Positions 27,478-35,817 of a stretch of 64,000 nt of DNA are shown here, piece by piece; position 1 is the first letter of the stretch; each line of letters begins with the position of its first letter. Source of the stretch: Teichococcus coralli (GTDB lineage: Bacteria; Pseudomonadota; Alphaproteobacteria; Acetobacterales; Acetobacteraceae); contig NZ_SNVJ01000009.1 of the NCBI RefSeq assembly GCF_009829925.1, positions 1 through 64,000 of the forward strand, given 5' to 3'. The position numbers were made by a program, and so were the translations under genes. The notes beneath the pieces were generated by a model. That model saw only the letters and a list, made by a program, of their open reading frames with translations, was not told the origin of the DNA and ran no database searches.

Positions 27478-27855
27478 TCAGGAGACCGGCGGCGCGCGGG
27501 GATGGCGCGTGCTGGGTGGCGGAAGAAACGAGAGTTGCCGCGCAGTCGCCGCCAAGCCCCTGTCCGGCGCCGCGACGACGCGCGGCGGCGGCAGGGCGGG
27601 CGGCGGAGCGAGGTCGCCTCCGGCAATCGGTCCCAGCCAGAGCAGGCAGCATCCGGCCAGCGCTGGCGGCGGCTTCACCGGCTTGCCATCCGGCCCCAGC
27701 GTGATGGTGTGGAGACCCTCGGGCGAGCAGATCACCACCGCCTCGCCCACCGGCACCATGGCGCGCAGATGCGGCAACAGCCCGCCGCTCCACTGCGCCA
27801 GCAACAGCATGGCCAGCAGGCGGAGCACCAGGCGGGCGCGGGCTGATCGCGGCAT
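27478..27855 (-). CDS. DUF2946 family protein
   Basis: 125-aa protein with an N-terminal hydrophobic segment (LVLRLLAMLLLAQW) followed by VICSPEGLHTITLGPDGKPV and a CCLLW pair. The Cys-containing VCxPEG segment is typical of DUF2946, a family found near copper- and iron-uptake genes, often beside TonB receptors or PepSY proteins. The C-terminal third is Pro/Arg-rich. The start at 27855 puts the hydrophobic segment near the N terminus as a signal peptide; an ATG 31 codons upstream is less likely. It is probably transcribed with the PepSY gene. Confidence 0.65.
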   Translation of the reverse strand: MPRSARARLVLRLLAMLLLAQWSGGLLPHLRAMVPVGEAVVICSPEGLHTITLGPDGKPVKPPPALAGCCLLWLGPIAGGDLAPPPALPPPRVVAAPDRGLAATARQLSFLPPPSTRHPRAPPVS

Positions 27856-27970
27856 GAGGGCGCCTGGGTAGCATCGGGCCACAACCTTGTCACGTGGGAA
27901 GGTTTGCAGCCGCCCTGCCTTCCGACCCTGACCCGGTGACCCTGCCAAGGTGCGAGCGGGGGGGGTGTCC

Positions 27971-30900
27971 CTACCGGAAGTCCCGGCTTCCCGGCATCTT
28001 CACGCGGTTCGGCCGGCGCGATCCCGGCTCCGGCCGCCGCACCTCGTCGGCGCGGCCGAGGCTGCGCTCGGCCCAGGCGGAGCCGCCATGCGGCAGGCTG
28101 TCCAGCAGGTCCGAGCGGTCGGTCAGCCGCCGCACGATCAGGTGGATGACGGGCACCGCGACATGCTGCGCCTCCCGCTCCACCACCCCCTCGGCCAGCA
28201 GCAGCCGCCCGGCGATCAGCGCCGCCCGGTCGCGCGCCGCCACATCGGCATAGACCACCAGGTTGGCCGTGCCGTGCTCGTCCTCCACGGTCAGGAAGAC
28301 GATGCCCTGCGCCGAGCCCGGCCGCTGCCGCATCAGCACCATCCCCGCCAGGCGGATGGCGCTGCCCGGCCGCGCGGTGGCGAGGCGGCGCGTGTCCACC
28401 CAGCCCATCGCCTCCAGCTCCGGCCGCAGCAGGGCCATCGGGTGCCGCCCGAGCGTCAGGCCGGTGGCGAGGTAGTCCTCCACCACCCGCTCGCCCTCGC
28501 GCTCCGCCGGCAGGGCGGGGGCGGGCTCGGCCAGCAGCGGCGCCTCGCCGGCCAGCGCCGCCGCCGCCCCCTCCTGCGCGGCGGCGAAGAGCGGCAGGTC
28601 GCGGAACCCGTCCGCCGCGGCATGCGCCTCCCATGCGGCGTGCCGGCGCGGGCTGCCGGCCTCGGCGAAGCCATCCGCCGCCGCCAGCGCCCGCAGCGCC
28701 CGGCGGCCGACGCCGCTGCGCCAGGCCATCTCCTCCACCCCCTCGAAAGGGGCGCCGTTGCGCGCCTGCCGCGCCGCGACGATCGCCTGCCCCTCCACCT
28801 CGGCCAGCCCGCGCGCCAGCCGCAGCCCGAGCCGCAGCGCCAGCCCGCCGGCGCTGGTGGCCGCCGCCTCCAGCGTGCAGTCCCAGTCGCTGGCATTGAC
28901 CGAGACCGGCCGCACCTCCACCCCATGCTCGCGCGCGTCGCGCACGATCTGCGCCGGGGCGTAGAAGCCCATCGGCTGGCTGTTCAGCAGCGCCGCGGCG
29001 AAGACCGCGGGGTGGTGGCACTTCACCCAGGCCGAGGCATAGACGAGATGCGCGAAGCTCGCCGCGTGGCTCTCCGGGAAGCCGTAGGAGCTGAAGCCCT
29101 GGATCTGCGCGAAGACCCGTTCCGCGAACTCGCGCACGTAGCCACGCCGCACCATGCCGCCCACCAGCTTCTCCTGGTAACGCTCGATGCCGCCATTCAG
29201 CTTGAAGGTCGCCATGGCGCGGCGGAGCTGGTCTGCCTCCTCCGGCGTGAAGCCGGCGGCGACGATGGCGATGCGCATCGCCTGCTCCTGGAACAGCGGC
29301 ACGCCGAGCGTCTTCTCCAGCACGCCGCGCAACTCGTCCGGGTTGCCATCCGCCGGCGCCGGATAGACCGCCTGCTCCACGCCCTGCCGCCGGCGCAGAT
29401 AGGGATGCACCATGTCGCCCTGGATCGGCCCCGGCCGCACGATCGCCACCTGGATGACGAGGTCGTAGAATTCCTTCGGCTGCAGCCGCGGCAGCATGTT
29501 CATCTGCGCCCGGCTTTCCACCTGGAACACGCCGAGGCTGTCGGCGCGGCGCAGCATGGCATAGGTCGCCGCGCATTCGCCCGGCAGCGTGTCGAGCTTC
29601 ACGTCAAGCCGCGCATGGCCGCGCAACAGGTGGAAGGCGCGCCGGAGGCAGGAGAGCATCCCGAGCCCCAGCACATCCACCTTCAGGATGCCGAGCGCGT
29701 CGATGTCGTCCTTGTCCCATTCCAGCACGGTGCGGCCTTCCATCGCCGCCCTGGTCACCACCGCCAGCTCGACCAGCGGCCCGCGGGTGATGACGAAGCC
29801 GCCCACATGCGTCGCCGTGTGGCGGGGAAAGCCGACCAGCTCCTCCGCCAGCTCCAGCGCCAGGGCCAGGCGCGGATCCTCCGTGTCCAGCCCCTCGCCG
29901 CGCGCCAACTCGCGAAAATCCATGCTGCCGCCCGGGCCCCAGCTCATCTTCGCCAGCCGCGCGGTGACGTCCTCCGAAAGCCCCATCGCCTTGCCCACCT
30001 CGCGCAGCGCGCTGCGCGGCCGGTAGCGGATCACGGTGGCGCAGATCGCCGCGCGCTCGCGCCCGTAGCGTTCGTAGAGATGCTGGATCACCTCTTCGCG
30101 CCGCTCGTGCTCGAAGTCGATGTCGATATCCGGCGGCTCGCCGCGCGAGGCGGAGACGAAGCGCTCGAACAGCAGGTCATGCTTCGCCGGGTCCACGGCG
30201 GTGATGCCGAGCACGAAGCAGACCGCCGAATTCGCCGCCGAGCCGCGCCCCTGGCAGAGGATGTCCTTTTCCCTGGCGAAGCGGACGATCTCGTGCACCG
30301 TCAGGAAATAGGGCGCGTAGCCCAGATCGCCGATCAGGCGCAGCTCGTGCGCGATGCGCGCCGCGATTGCCGCCGGCGTGCCGCCGGGCCAGCGCGCCGC
30401 CGCCGCCTGCGCCACCCGCGCTTCCAATGTTTCCTGCGCCGTGCGGCCTTCCTCCAGCGCCTCCTCCGGATATTCGTAGCGGAGCTGCTCCAGCGAGAAG
30501 CCGCGCGCCGCATCCAGCACATGCAGCGTGTTGCGGAGCGCCTGCGGATGCCGCGCGAAGAGCCGCGCCATCGCCCCGGGCGATTTCAAATGCCGCTCGG
30601 CATTCGGCTCGGCGGCAAAGCCCAGCGCCTCCACGCCGCGCCCGAGCCGGATGGCGGTGAGCACGTCGGCCAGCCGCCGCCGCGCCGGGTGGTGGAAGCG
30701 CGGGTCGTTGGTGGCGAGCAGCCAGGCCCCGGCGGCCTCCGCCATGCCGGCCAGCCGGTCCAGCCGCCGCTGGTCGTCGCCGAGCAGCGGGCAGGCGGCC
30801 GCCACCAGCAGCGGCAGCGCCAGCCTGGGCCGCAGCGCCGCCGCCACCCGCCGCAGCCGGTCGGCAAAACCTGCATCAAAGGCCCGGGGGGGTGCCCGGG

Positions 30901-31285
30901 GCGGCACGGCGGCCAGCACCCAGCCCTCGGCGGCGGCCAGCATGTCCTCGGTGCCCAGCGGAAAGGTCCCCTTGGGCGCCTCCCTTCGCCCGCGCGAGAG
31001 CAGGACGGTCAGCCGCCCGTAGCCGGCGCGGTCCACCGGCCAGGCGAGCCATTCGCTGCCATCCGCCAGCCGCAGCCGGCAGCCGACGGCGAAGGGCAGC
31101 CCTTTCTCCCGCGCCGCCAGATGCCCGCGGATCACCCCGGCAAGCCCGTTGCTGTCGCAGAGCCCGAAGCCGGCATATCCCAGCGCCGCGGCGGTCTCCA
31201 CCAGCTCCTCCGGATGCGAGGCGCCGTCGAGAAAGGAGAAGTTGGAGCGCGCGCCCAGTTCGGCGAAGGCGGGGATGTCACTCAT
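27971..31285 (-). CDS. dnaE2: Error-prone DNA polymerase DnaE2
   Basis: 1104-aa C-family polymerase. The N-terminal PHP domain (AFAELGARSNFSFLDGAS, residues 3-20) is followed by the polymerase core with GRGSAANSAVCFVLGIT and the catalytic PDIDIDFEHERR segment, then HhH and OB-fold regions (QGIVFLTVEDEHGTANLV). DnaE2 extends from lesions during SOS mutagenesis together with ImuA and ImuB. It replaces the dnaE1 C-terminal tau-binding region with a shorter tail. The start overlaps the imuB stop by ATGA. The three genes form one operon under a LexA box. Confidence 0.95.
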   Translation of the reverse strand: MSDIPAFAELGARSNFSFLDGASHPEELVETAAALGYAGFGLCDSNGLAGVIRGHLAAREKGLPFAVGCRLRLADGSEWLAWPVDRAGYGRLTVLLSRGRREAPKGTFPLGTEDMLAAAEGWVLAAVPPRAPPRAFDAGFADRLRRVAAALRPRLALPLLVAAACPLLGDDQRRLDRLAGMAEAAGAWLLATNDPRFHHPARRRLADVLTAIRLGRGVEALGFAAEPNAERHLKSPGAMARLFARHPQALRNTLHVLDAARGFSLEQLRYEYPEEALEEGRTAQETLEARVAQAAAARWPGGTPAAIAARIAHELRLIGDLGYAPYFLTVHEIVRFAREKDILCQGRGSAANSAVCFVLGITAVDPAKHDLLFERFVSASRGEPPDIDIDFEHERREEVIQHLYERYGRERAAICATVIRYRPRSALREVGKAMGLSEDVTARLAKMSWGPGGSMDFRELARGEGLDTEDPRLALALELAEELVGFPRHTATHVGGFVITRGPLVELAVVTRAAMEGRTVLEWDKDDIDALGILKVDVLGLGMLSCLRRAFHLLRGHARLDVKLDTLPGECAATYAMLRRADSLGVFQVESRAQMNMLPRLQPKEFYDLVIQVAIVRPGPIQGDMVHPYLRRRQGVEQAVYPAPADGNPDELRGVLEKTLGVPLFQEQAMRIAIVAAGFTPEEADQLRRAMATFKLNGGIERYQEKLVGGMVRRGYVREFAERVFAQIQGFSSYGFPESHAASFAHLVYASAWVKCHHPAVFAAALLNSQPMGFYAPAQIVRDAREHGVEVRPVSVNASDWDCTLEAAATSAGGLALRLGLRLARGLAEVEGQAIVAARQARNGAPFEGVEEMAWRSGVGRRALRALAAADGFAEAGSPRRHAAWEAHAAADGFRDLPLFAAAQEGAAAALAGEAPLLAEPAPALPAEREGERVVEDYLATGLTLGRHPMALLRPELEAMGWVDTRRLATARPGSAIRLAGMVLMRQRPGSAQGIVFLTVEDEHGTANLVVYADVAARDRAALIAGRLLLAEGVVEREAQHVAVPVIHLIVRRLTDRSDLLDSLPHGGSAWAERSLGRADEVRRPEPGSRRPNRVKMPGSRDFR

Positions 31286-32766
31286 GGCAGGTGGCCGTGC
31301 AGCCACCAGCCCCCCGCCGCGCGGCAGAGCCAGAGCCGCTCCCCGGAGGCCAGCTCCACCCGGTGATAGTCGCGCTCCGGCGCCCCGGCAGGGCTGCGCC
31401 ACCATTCCGGTGCCAGCCGCAGCGGCCCCTCGGCGCGCAGCACATGCCACTCCGCCCCCCGCCATTGCACCCGCTTCAGCGCCTCCTTCGCCACCAGCGA
31501 CACCGGCCGTTGCAGGCGCAGCACCGGCGCCGGATAGAGGGGCCAGCCCGGCGGCGGGCGCGGCACCTCCGCATGCGGCCCCAGCGCCGCGAGCATGTGC
31601 TCCGGCCAGTGGCTGGCCAGCGGCGCCACGCGATGCACCCGCAGCCGCTGCGCCAGCCGGTCGAGCAGTTGCGCCAGCGCCTCCTCCGCCACCGCCTCCG
31701 CGCCGGGGGCGAAGCCGGTCTGCCGCCCCATCGGCAGCGGGTCGCTGGCCCAGGCCGCCAGCGCCATGCGCTCAAAGCCGAGATCGGGCTCCAGCCCGCC
31801 CAGCTTCTCCGCGAAAAGCCGCCGCAGATGCGCCGGCGCCCGCACCGGCAGCCCGGTGCCCACCGTCACCTCCTGCACCGCCCCGTCCACCCGCTCCGCC
31901 GTCAGCACCAGCCGCCGCGCGCCGAGCCTCGCCGCCCGCAACCGCTCGCAAAGCTCGTCGAGCAGCCGGTCCAGCACCGCCTCGATGCCGCCACGGGTGA
32001 CGACCGGCTCCAGCAGCGCGCGGCTGGCGCGCAGGTCGGGCGGTGGCAGAACAGGGCGCAGGGGCACGCCTTGCCGCCCCGTCACCGCGTCCAGCCGTTC
32101 CAGCAGCGGGGCGCCGAAGCGCCGGGCCAGCGCCGCGCGTGGCTGGCGCAGCAGGTCGTCCACCCGGCGCAGGCCAAGCCGCGCGAGGTCGGACAGCACC
32201 GCCTCCGGCAGCCGCAGCGCCGGGCCGATGGGCAAGGGCCTGGCCACCTGCTCCTCGGCGCCGGAGACCACCACCGGATCGTCCCGCCGGGCGCGCGCCA
32301 GGGCGGCGGCGGCGGCGCCGCCGCCGGCCACCGCCCCGCGCGCGGCGATCCCGGCCGCCCGCAGCCAGGCCACGGCATTGTCCAGCAAGGCCCTCTCGCC
32401 GCCGAACAGGTGGGCGCAGCCCGTGACGTCGAACAGCAGCCCGTCCGGCGGATCGGTGGCGGCGAGGGGGGTGTAGCGCCGCCCCCGCAGGGCGAGGGCG
32501 TGCAGCAGCGCGGCCTCGGCCTCCGGCGCGGCGGGGCGGAGCAGCAGGTCGGGCCGGATGGCCTGCGCGTCGGCCAGCGCCTGCCCCGCGCGCAGCCCCG
32601 CCGCGGCGGCCGTCCTGTCCACCGCCACCAGCAGGCGGCGGCTGCCGGCCTGTGCCCAGGTGGCCAGCGGCCGGCCCGCCGGCAGGCCCGGCTCGGCGCG
32701 GCGCAGCCGGTCGGTGGCGAAGGTCGGCAGGTGCAGCGCCAGGAAACGGCGCGGCGCGGCCGTCAT
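31282..32766 (-). CDS. imuB: Y-family polymerase-like protein ImuB
   Basis: 494-aa member of the DinB/UmuC superfamily. The N-terminal palm region (FLALHLPTFATDRL) lacks the usual catalytic acidic residues, as expected for ImuB, which acts as an adaptor that binds the beta clamp and recruits DnaE2. A little-finger-like domain follows (GVPLRPVLPPPDLRASRALL). The C-terminal part (EWWRSPAGAPERDYHRVELASG) is the conserved ImuB tail. It overlaps both neighbours by four bases. Confidence 0.92.
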   Translation of the reverse strand: MTAAPRRFLALHLPTFATDRLRRAEPGLPAGRPLATWAQAGSRRLLVAVDRTAAAAGLRAGQALADAQAIRPDLLLRPAAPEAEAALLHALALRGRRYTPLAATDPPDGLLFDVTGCAHLFGGERALLDNAVAWLRAAGIAARGAVAGGGAAAAALARARRDDPVVVSGAEEQVARPLPIGPALRLPEAVLSDLARLGLRRVDDLLRQPRAALARRFGAPLLERLDAVTGRQGVPLRPVLPPPDLRASRALLEPVVTRGGIEAVLDRLLDELCERLRAARLGARRLVLTAERVDGAVQEVTVGTGLPVRAPAHLRRLFAEKLGGLEPDLGFERMALAAWASDPLPMGRQTGFAPGAEAVAEEALAQLLDRLAQRLRVHRVAPLASHWPEHMLAALGPHAEVPRPPPGWPLYPAPVLRLQRPVSLVAKEALKRVQWRGAEWHVLRAEGPLRLAPEWWRSPAGAPERDYHRVELASGERLWLCRAAGGWWLHGHLP

Positions 32767-33461
32767 GGCCCGTCGAGCGCCAGCCGCCCCTCGGCGGCAT
32801 GCCAGCGCACCGCCCAGGGGCCGCCCGGCGCCCCGCCGCGCGCCCGCAGCAGCTCCAGCCGCCAGCGCGGCGCCCCGTCCCCCGGCAGGGCGGCGACCCG
32901 CCAGCGCGTGACGGCCGCGCTGGGGGCGAGCGGGCCGGCCCCGCCCTCATCGGGCCGCAGCAGCAGGCCGAGCGCGCCCCCCGCCTCGGCGGCCAGCTGC
33001 AGCCGCCGCGTCGCCGTCAGGTCGGGCGCCGCCCCGTCCCCCGCCAGCAGCGCGCCGCTGACGGCCGGGCAGCGCAGCGCCTCCTCCATGGCCCAGAGCG
33101 CGTCCACCCGGGCCTTCGCCCGCGCCAGCACCAACCGTTCCGGCGTGAGGCCGCAGCCGGCGAGTCCCGGCGGCCAGGGCCGCAGCGGCGCCTCGCCGGC
33201 GGTGATCCAGAGCACCGTGCCGCCGCTGCGCGCCAGCAGCAGGGCGCAGAAGGCGGCGCCACAGCCCGGCGTGGCGGCCAGCACCTCGTGCAACGCGGCC
33301 CGCGCCAGCCCGCCGCCCGGCAGGCCAAGCCCTTCGCAGAGCGGAATCGCCGCCTGCGCCTGCGCGGGCCTTCCGCCTCCCTCCAGCCGGGCCAGGCGGG
33401 CGCGCAGCGTGGCGAGGCCGGGGGGCGGCTCGTCGTCGGGGGCGGGGATGGGCCGGGGCAT
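32763..33461 (-). CDS. imuA: SOS mutasome protein ImuA
   Basis: 232-aa RecA/SulA-like protein, first gene of the imuA-imuB-dnaE2 cassette. It keeps LHEVLAATPGCGAAFCALLLAR and GLTPERLVLARAKARVDALWAMEEAL segments of the family, with a degenerate P-loop. GAGGGG precedes the ATG. A 177-base untranslated leader separates it from the LexA box on the coding strand. Confidence 0.88.
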   Translation of the reverse strand: MPRPIPAPDDEPPPGLATLRARLARLEGGGRPAQAQAAIPLCEGLGLPGGGLARAALHEVLAATPGCGAAFCALLLARSGGTVLWITAGEAPLRPWPPGLAGCGLTPERLVLARAKARVDALWAMEEALRCPAVSGALLAGDGAAPDLTATRRLQLAAEAGGALGLLLRPDEGGAGPLAPSAAVTRWRVAALPGDGAPRWRLELLRARGGAPGGPWAVRWHAAEGRLALDGP

Positions 33462-33778
33462 GGGGGAACCCCTCTGCTGGGCTGTCGGGCATCGCCTGGG
33501 GGGCGGGCGGGGGGGGCGCCCGTCGAAAGGGCTAGGGCAGCGGCGCAGGGAGTGGCCGGGTGGCGGGATGGTGGGCCGGAGGTCGGGGAGCGGATGAATC
33601 GGCGAGGCTCATGCGGCCGACGATGGCGAGACGATACGAACAAATCAAGAACAAAAGCCCTGGCCAAGCCGCTGCCTGCCTGGCGTGTCCCGCCAAAGTG
33701 AGAAGGGCGGCCGCTCGCCCGCTTGCCGCTGCCCGGCACCATCCCCGAGAGTGCCGGCCATCATCGGAGGAGGTCGGC
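33462..33778. other. Divergent intergenic region between imuA and the pirin gene
   Basis: 317 bases with no gene. The part next to imuA is a G-rich leader with long G and C runs; the A+T-richer centre holds the LexA box listed separately. Nothing else was recognised. Confidence 0.5.
33638..33652 (-). promoter_or_regulatory. LexA box (SOS operator) of imuA-imuB-dnaE2
   Basis: On the coding strand the site reads GTTCTTGATTTGTTC, a perfect GTTC-N7-GTTC direct repeat, which is the LexA recognition site of alphaproteobacteria. It lies 177 bases upstream of imuA in the divergent gap. Binding here would repress the mutasome until DNA damage. It is also 127 bases from the divergent pirin gene, which may or may not be affected. 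Confidence 0.85.
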
Positions 33779-34750
33779 ATGAGCGTCGAGAACGATCCCG
33801 CGGCTGCGCTGGCACCCATGCCGGAGGGCCTGGAGCAGGTGATCCTGCCCCGTGCCCACGATGTCGGCGGCTTCGAGGTGCGCCGGGCCCTGCCGGCCAG
33901 GGAGCGGCAGATGGTCGGCCCCTTCATCTTCTTCGACCAGATGGGGCCGGGCGAGTTCCTGGCCGGCAAGGGGCTGGACGTGCGGCCGCACCCGCATATC
34001 GGCCTCTCCACCGTCACCTACCTGTTCGAGGGTGCCATCCAGCACCGCGACAGCCTCGGCTCCGACCAGCCGATCGTGCCCGGCGACGTCAACTGGATGA
34101 CGGCCGGGCGCGGCATCGCGCATTCCGAGCGCACCGGCGCCGAACTGCGCCAGAGCGGCAGCCGCCTGTTCGGCATCCAGTCCTGGGTGGCGCTGCCGAA
34201 ACATGCCGAGGAGACCGCCCCCGCCTTCGCCCACCACGCGGCCGCCAGGCTGCCGGTGCTGGAGGATGGCGGCACCCGGCTGCGGCTCATCGCCGGCGAG
34301 GGCTGGGGTGCCCGCGCGCCGGTCACCGTCTCCTCCGACCTCTTCTACGCCGACGCCGCCCTCGCCCCCGGCGCCGCGCTGCCGCTGCCGGACCACCACG
34401 AGGAGCGCGCGGCCTATGTGCTGGACGGCGAGGTGGAAGTCGCCGGCGAGCGCTTCGCCCCCGGCCGCATGCTCGTCTTCCGCGCCGGCGACGCGCTGGC
34501 GCTGCGGGCCGGCCCCCGGGGCGCGCGCGTGCTGCTGCTCGGTGGCGCGGCGATGGACGGGCCGCGCTACCTGTTCTGGAACTTCGTCGCCTCCTCGCGC
34601 GAGCGCATCGAGCAGGCCAAGGCGGACTGGAAGGCCGGCCGCTTCGCCCCGGTGCCCGGCGACGACAAGGAGTTCATTCCCTTGCCTGAGGAGCGCATCC
34701 GCGTCCGCGCCGGCACCCAGGCCCCGGCGGCGGGCTCGCCGACGAGCTGA
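33779..34750 (+). CDS. Pirin family protein
   Basis: 323-aa bicupin. The N-terminal cupin keeps the metal ligands in RPHPHIGLSTVTYLFEG and IQHRDS, and the Glu in GRGIAHSER. The C-terminal cupin is less conserved (LPDHHEERAAYVLDGEV). Pirins bind Fe or other metals; some oxidise quercetin and others modulate enzymes. GGAGGAGG lies seven bases before the ATG. The long upstream extension of the frame is not used because the ribosome binding site decides the start. Confidence 0.88.
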   Translation: MSVENDPAAALAPMPEGLEQVILPRAHDVGGFEVRRALPARERQMVGPFIFFDQMGPGEFLAGKGLDVRPHPHIGLSTVTYLFEGAIQHRDSLGSDQPIVPGDVNWMTAGRGIAHSERTGAELRQSGSRLFGIQSWVALPKHAEETAPAFAHHAAARLPVLEDGGTRLRLIAGEGWGARAPVTVSSDLFYADAALAPGAALPLPDHHEERAAYVLDGEVEVAGERFAPGRMLVFRAGDALALRAGPRGARVLLLGGAAMDGPRYLFWNFVASSRERIEQAKADWKAGRFAPVPGDDKEFIPLPEERIRVRAGTQAPAAGSPTS

Positions 34751-34763
34751 CCCGCCGCGCAAG

Positions 34764-34791
34764 GCCTGCGGCCGGGCGTCCGGCCGCAGGC
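34764..34791. terminator. Strong hairpin between convergent genes
   Basis: GCCTGCGGCCGG (34764-34775) and CCGGCCGCAGGC (34780-34791) form a perfect 12-bp stem with a 4-nt loop, 13 bases after the pirin stop and 40 bases before the end of the minus-strand gene. It has no U-tract but can serve both directions. Confidence 0.6.
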
Positions 34792-34831
34792 GCCGCCACG
34801 CCTTGCGGGGGCGCGGCGGCCATTCATCCGG

Positions 34832-35155
34832 TCAGCGCTGGCGAGTGGCGAAGCTCGTCGGCATCATCGCCGGGCTCGGCCGGTAGACCACATCCTCGCT
34901 GTGCCCGCCGACGAAGAACGGAATGCCGGATGCCCTGCGGCCGATGCTCGGGTCGGAATAGACGATGGCGCTGTCCTGGCCGAGCGAGACTTCCCGGGTA
35001 TAGCCGCCGCCGACGACGTTGCCGCGAAATTCCGGCGCATACGGGTTGGCGAAGCTCTCGCCCTGGGTCACTGCTTCCAGGCGGGCCTGGGCGGGGAGGG
35101 TGCCGGCAAGCCCCAGCAGGGCGGCGGCACCCAGCAGAATGCGGGAAGCGTTCAT
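34832..35155 (-). CDS. Small secreted protein of unknown function
   Basis: 107-aa protein with a clear signal peptide (SRILLGAAALLGLAGTLPAQA, cleavage near residue 23). The mature part contains GESFANPYAPEFRGNVVGGG and a SLGQDSAIVYSDPSIGRR segment, with no Cys and no known domain. GGAGATA lies seven bases before the ATG at 35155. It is preceded by an A+T-richer promoter-like region. Confidence 0.6.
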   Translation of the reverse strand: MNASRILLGAAALLGLAGTLPAQARLEAVTQGESFANPYAPEFRGNVVGGGYTREVSLGQDSAIVYSDPSIGRRASGIPFFVGGHSEDVVYRPSPAMMPTSFATRQR

Positions 35156-35551
35156 GGTCGTATCTCCCTGCGAAAGGGAATGGACCGAACGATGCGCAGG
35201 TCGGTGGCAGCAATATGAGCTCTGCAACCCGTCCACGGAATTACGGAAAAAATGATCGTTCTCATCGGTGCGGAAGATGGTTCCTCCGCTGCCGGCATGG
35301 GGGGGGCGCGCCGGCGCCCCGGGGCCAATGGGCGCCCGTCTGCCCGGGCTCGCCTTTCCGCCGCGCGAATCCGGAACTTCCCAAGCTTTCCTGAAGCTCT
35401 TCTCCAAGCCGGGAGACCTGCTGCGTCCCTAGGATTGCGCCACGCCCCGGCGGCCGCCGCGTCCTCTTTCGGCGGGCCACCCGGCGGCGCTCCATCGCGC
35501 AACCCGCCGCCCGCGGCCCCGAAGCCGCCCGGCCAAATGCGGAAGACGACC
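35156..35551. other. Promoter region of the secreted protein and OsmC-like genes
   Basis: 396 bases without a supported gene. An A+T-rich patch around 35230-35270 (GGAAAAAATGATCGTTCTCATC) stands out and weakly resembles a Fur-type site on the minus strand, about 12 of 19 positions by eye, too few to call. The remainder is ordinary G+C-rich sequence. Confidence 0.35.
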
Positions 35552-35761
35552 ATGCCCGCCGAAGCCGCCACCCTTTCACCCAAGGCGAAGCGGCAGCCCA
35601 TGCCGCTGAACGGCGTCAACACGCCCGCGCTGCTCGCCACCATCGGTGCCGTCGCCACGCAGCCCGCCCTGGCGGCGATCGTCGCGCAGTCCAGGGCCCG
35701 CTCCGCCGTTTTCGACATCCTGACCCATGGCGTGCCCGTCAGCATCACCGTGCAGGACTGA
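35552..35761 (+). pseudogene. Short OsmC-like remnant with an apparent in-frame internal deletion
   Basis: 69 codons with GGAAGA six bases upstream. The first part, MPLNGVNTPALLATIGAVAT-like (residues 17-36), matches the N terminus of OsmC-family peroxiredoxin-like proteins; the last part, RSAVFDILTHGVPVSITVQD, looks like an OsmC C terminus. The roughly 100 central residues that carry the catalytic Cys pair are missing, yet the frame stays open. Such OsmC genes are often found with the FAD oxidoreductase and winged-helix/TPR regulator that follow. It could alternatively be a genuine small protein. Confidence 0.45.
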
Positions 35762-35817
35762 CCGCCAAGCTGCCGCAACCTGCCGCGCCACGCGGCCTGA
35801 GCCATGAGGAACCCTCT

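Noticed and set aside
27950..31366. A plus-strand open frame of over 1,100 codons opposite dnaE2
   Set aside because: It is antisense to a gene with clear domain motifs, has His/Arg/Gln-biased composition typical of complements of G+C-rich codons, and no known domain.
35230..35270. Fur box upstream of the small secreted protein
   Set aside because: Only about 12 of 19 positions match by eye, which is not enough to support an iron-regulated site.
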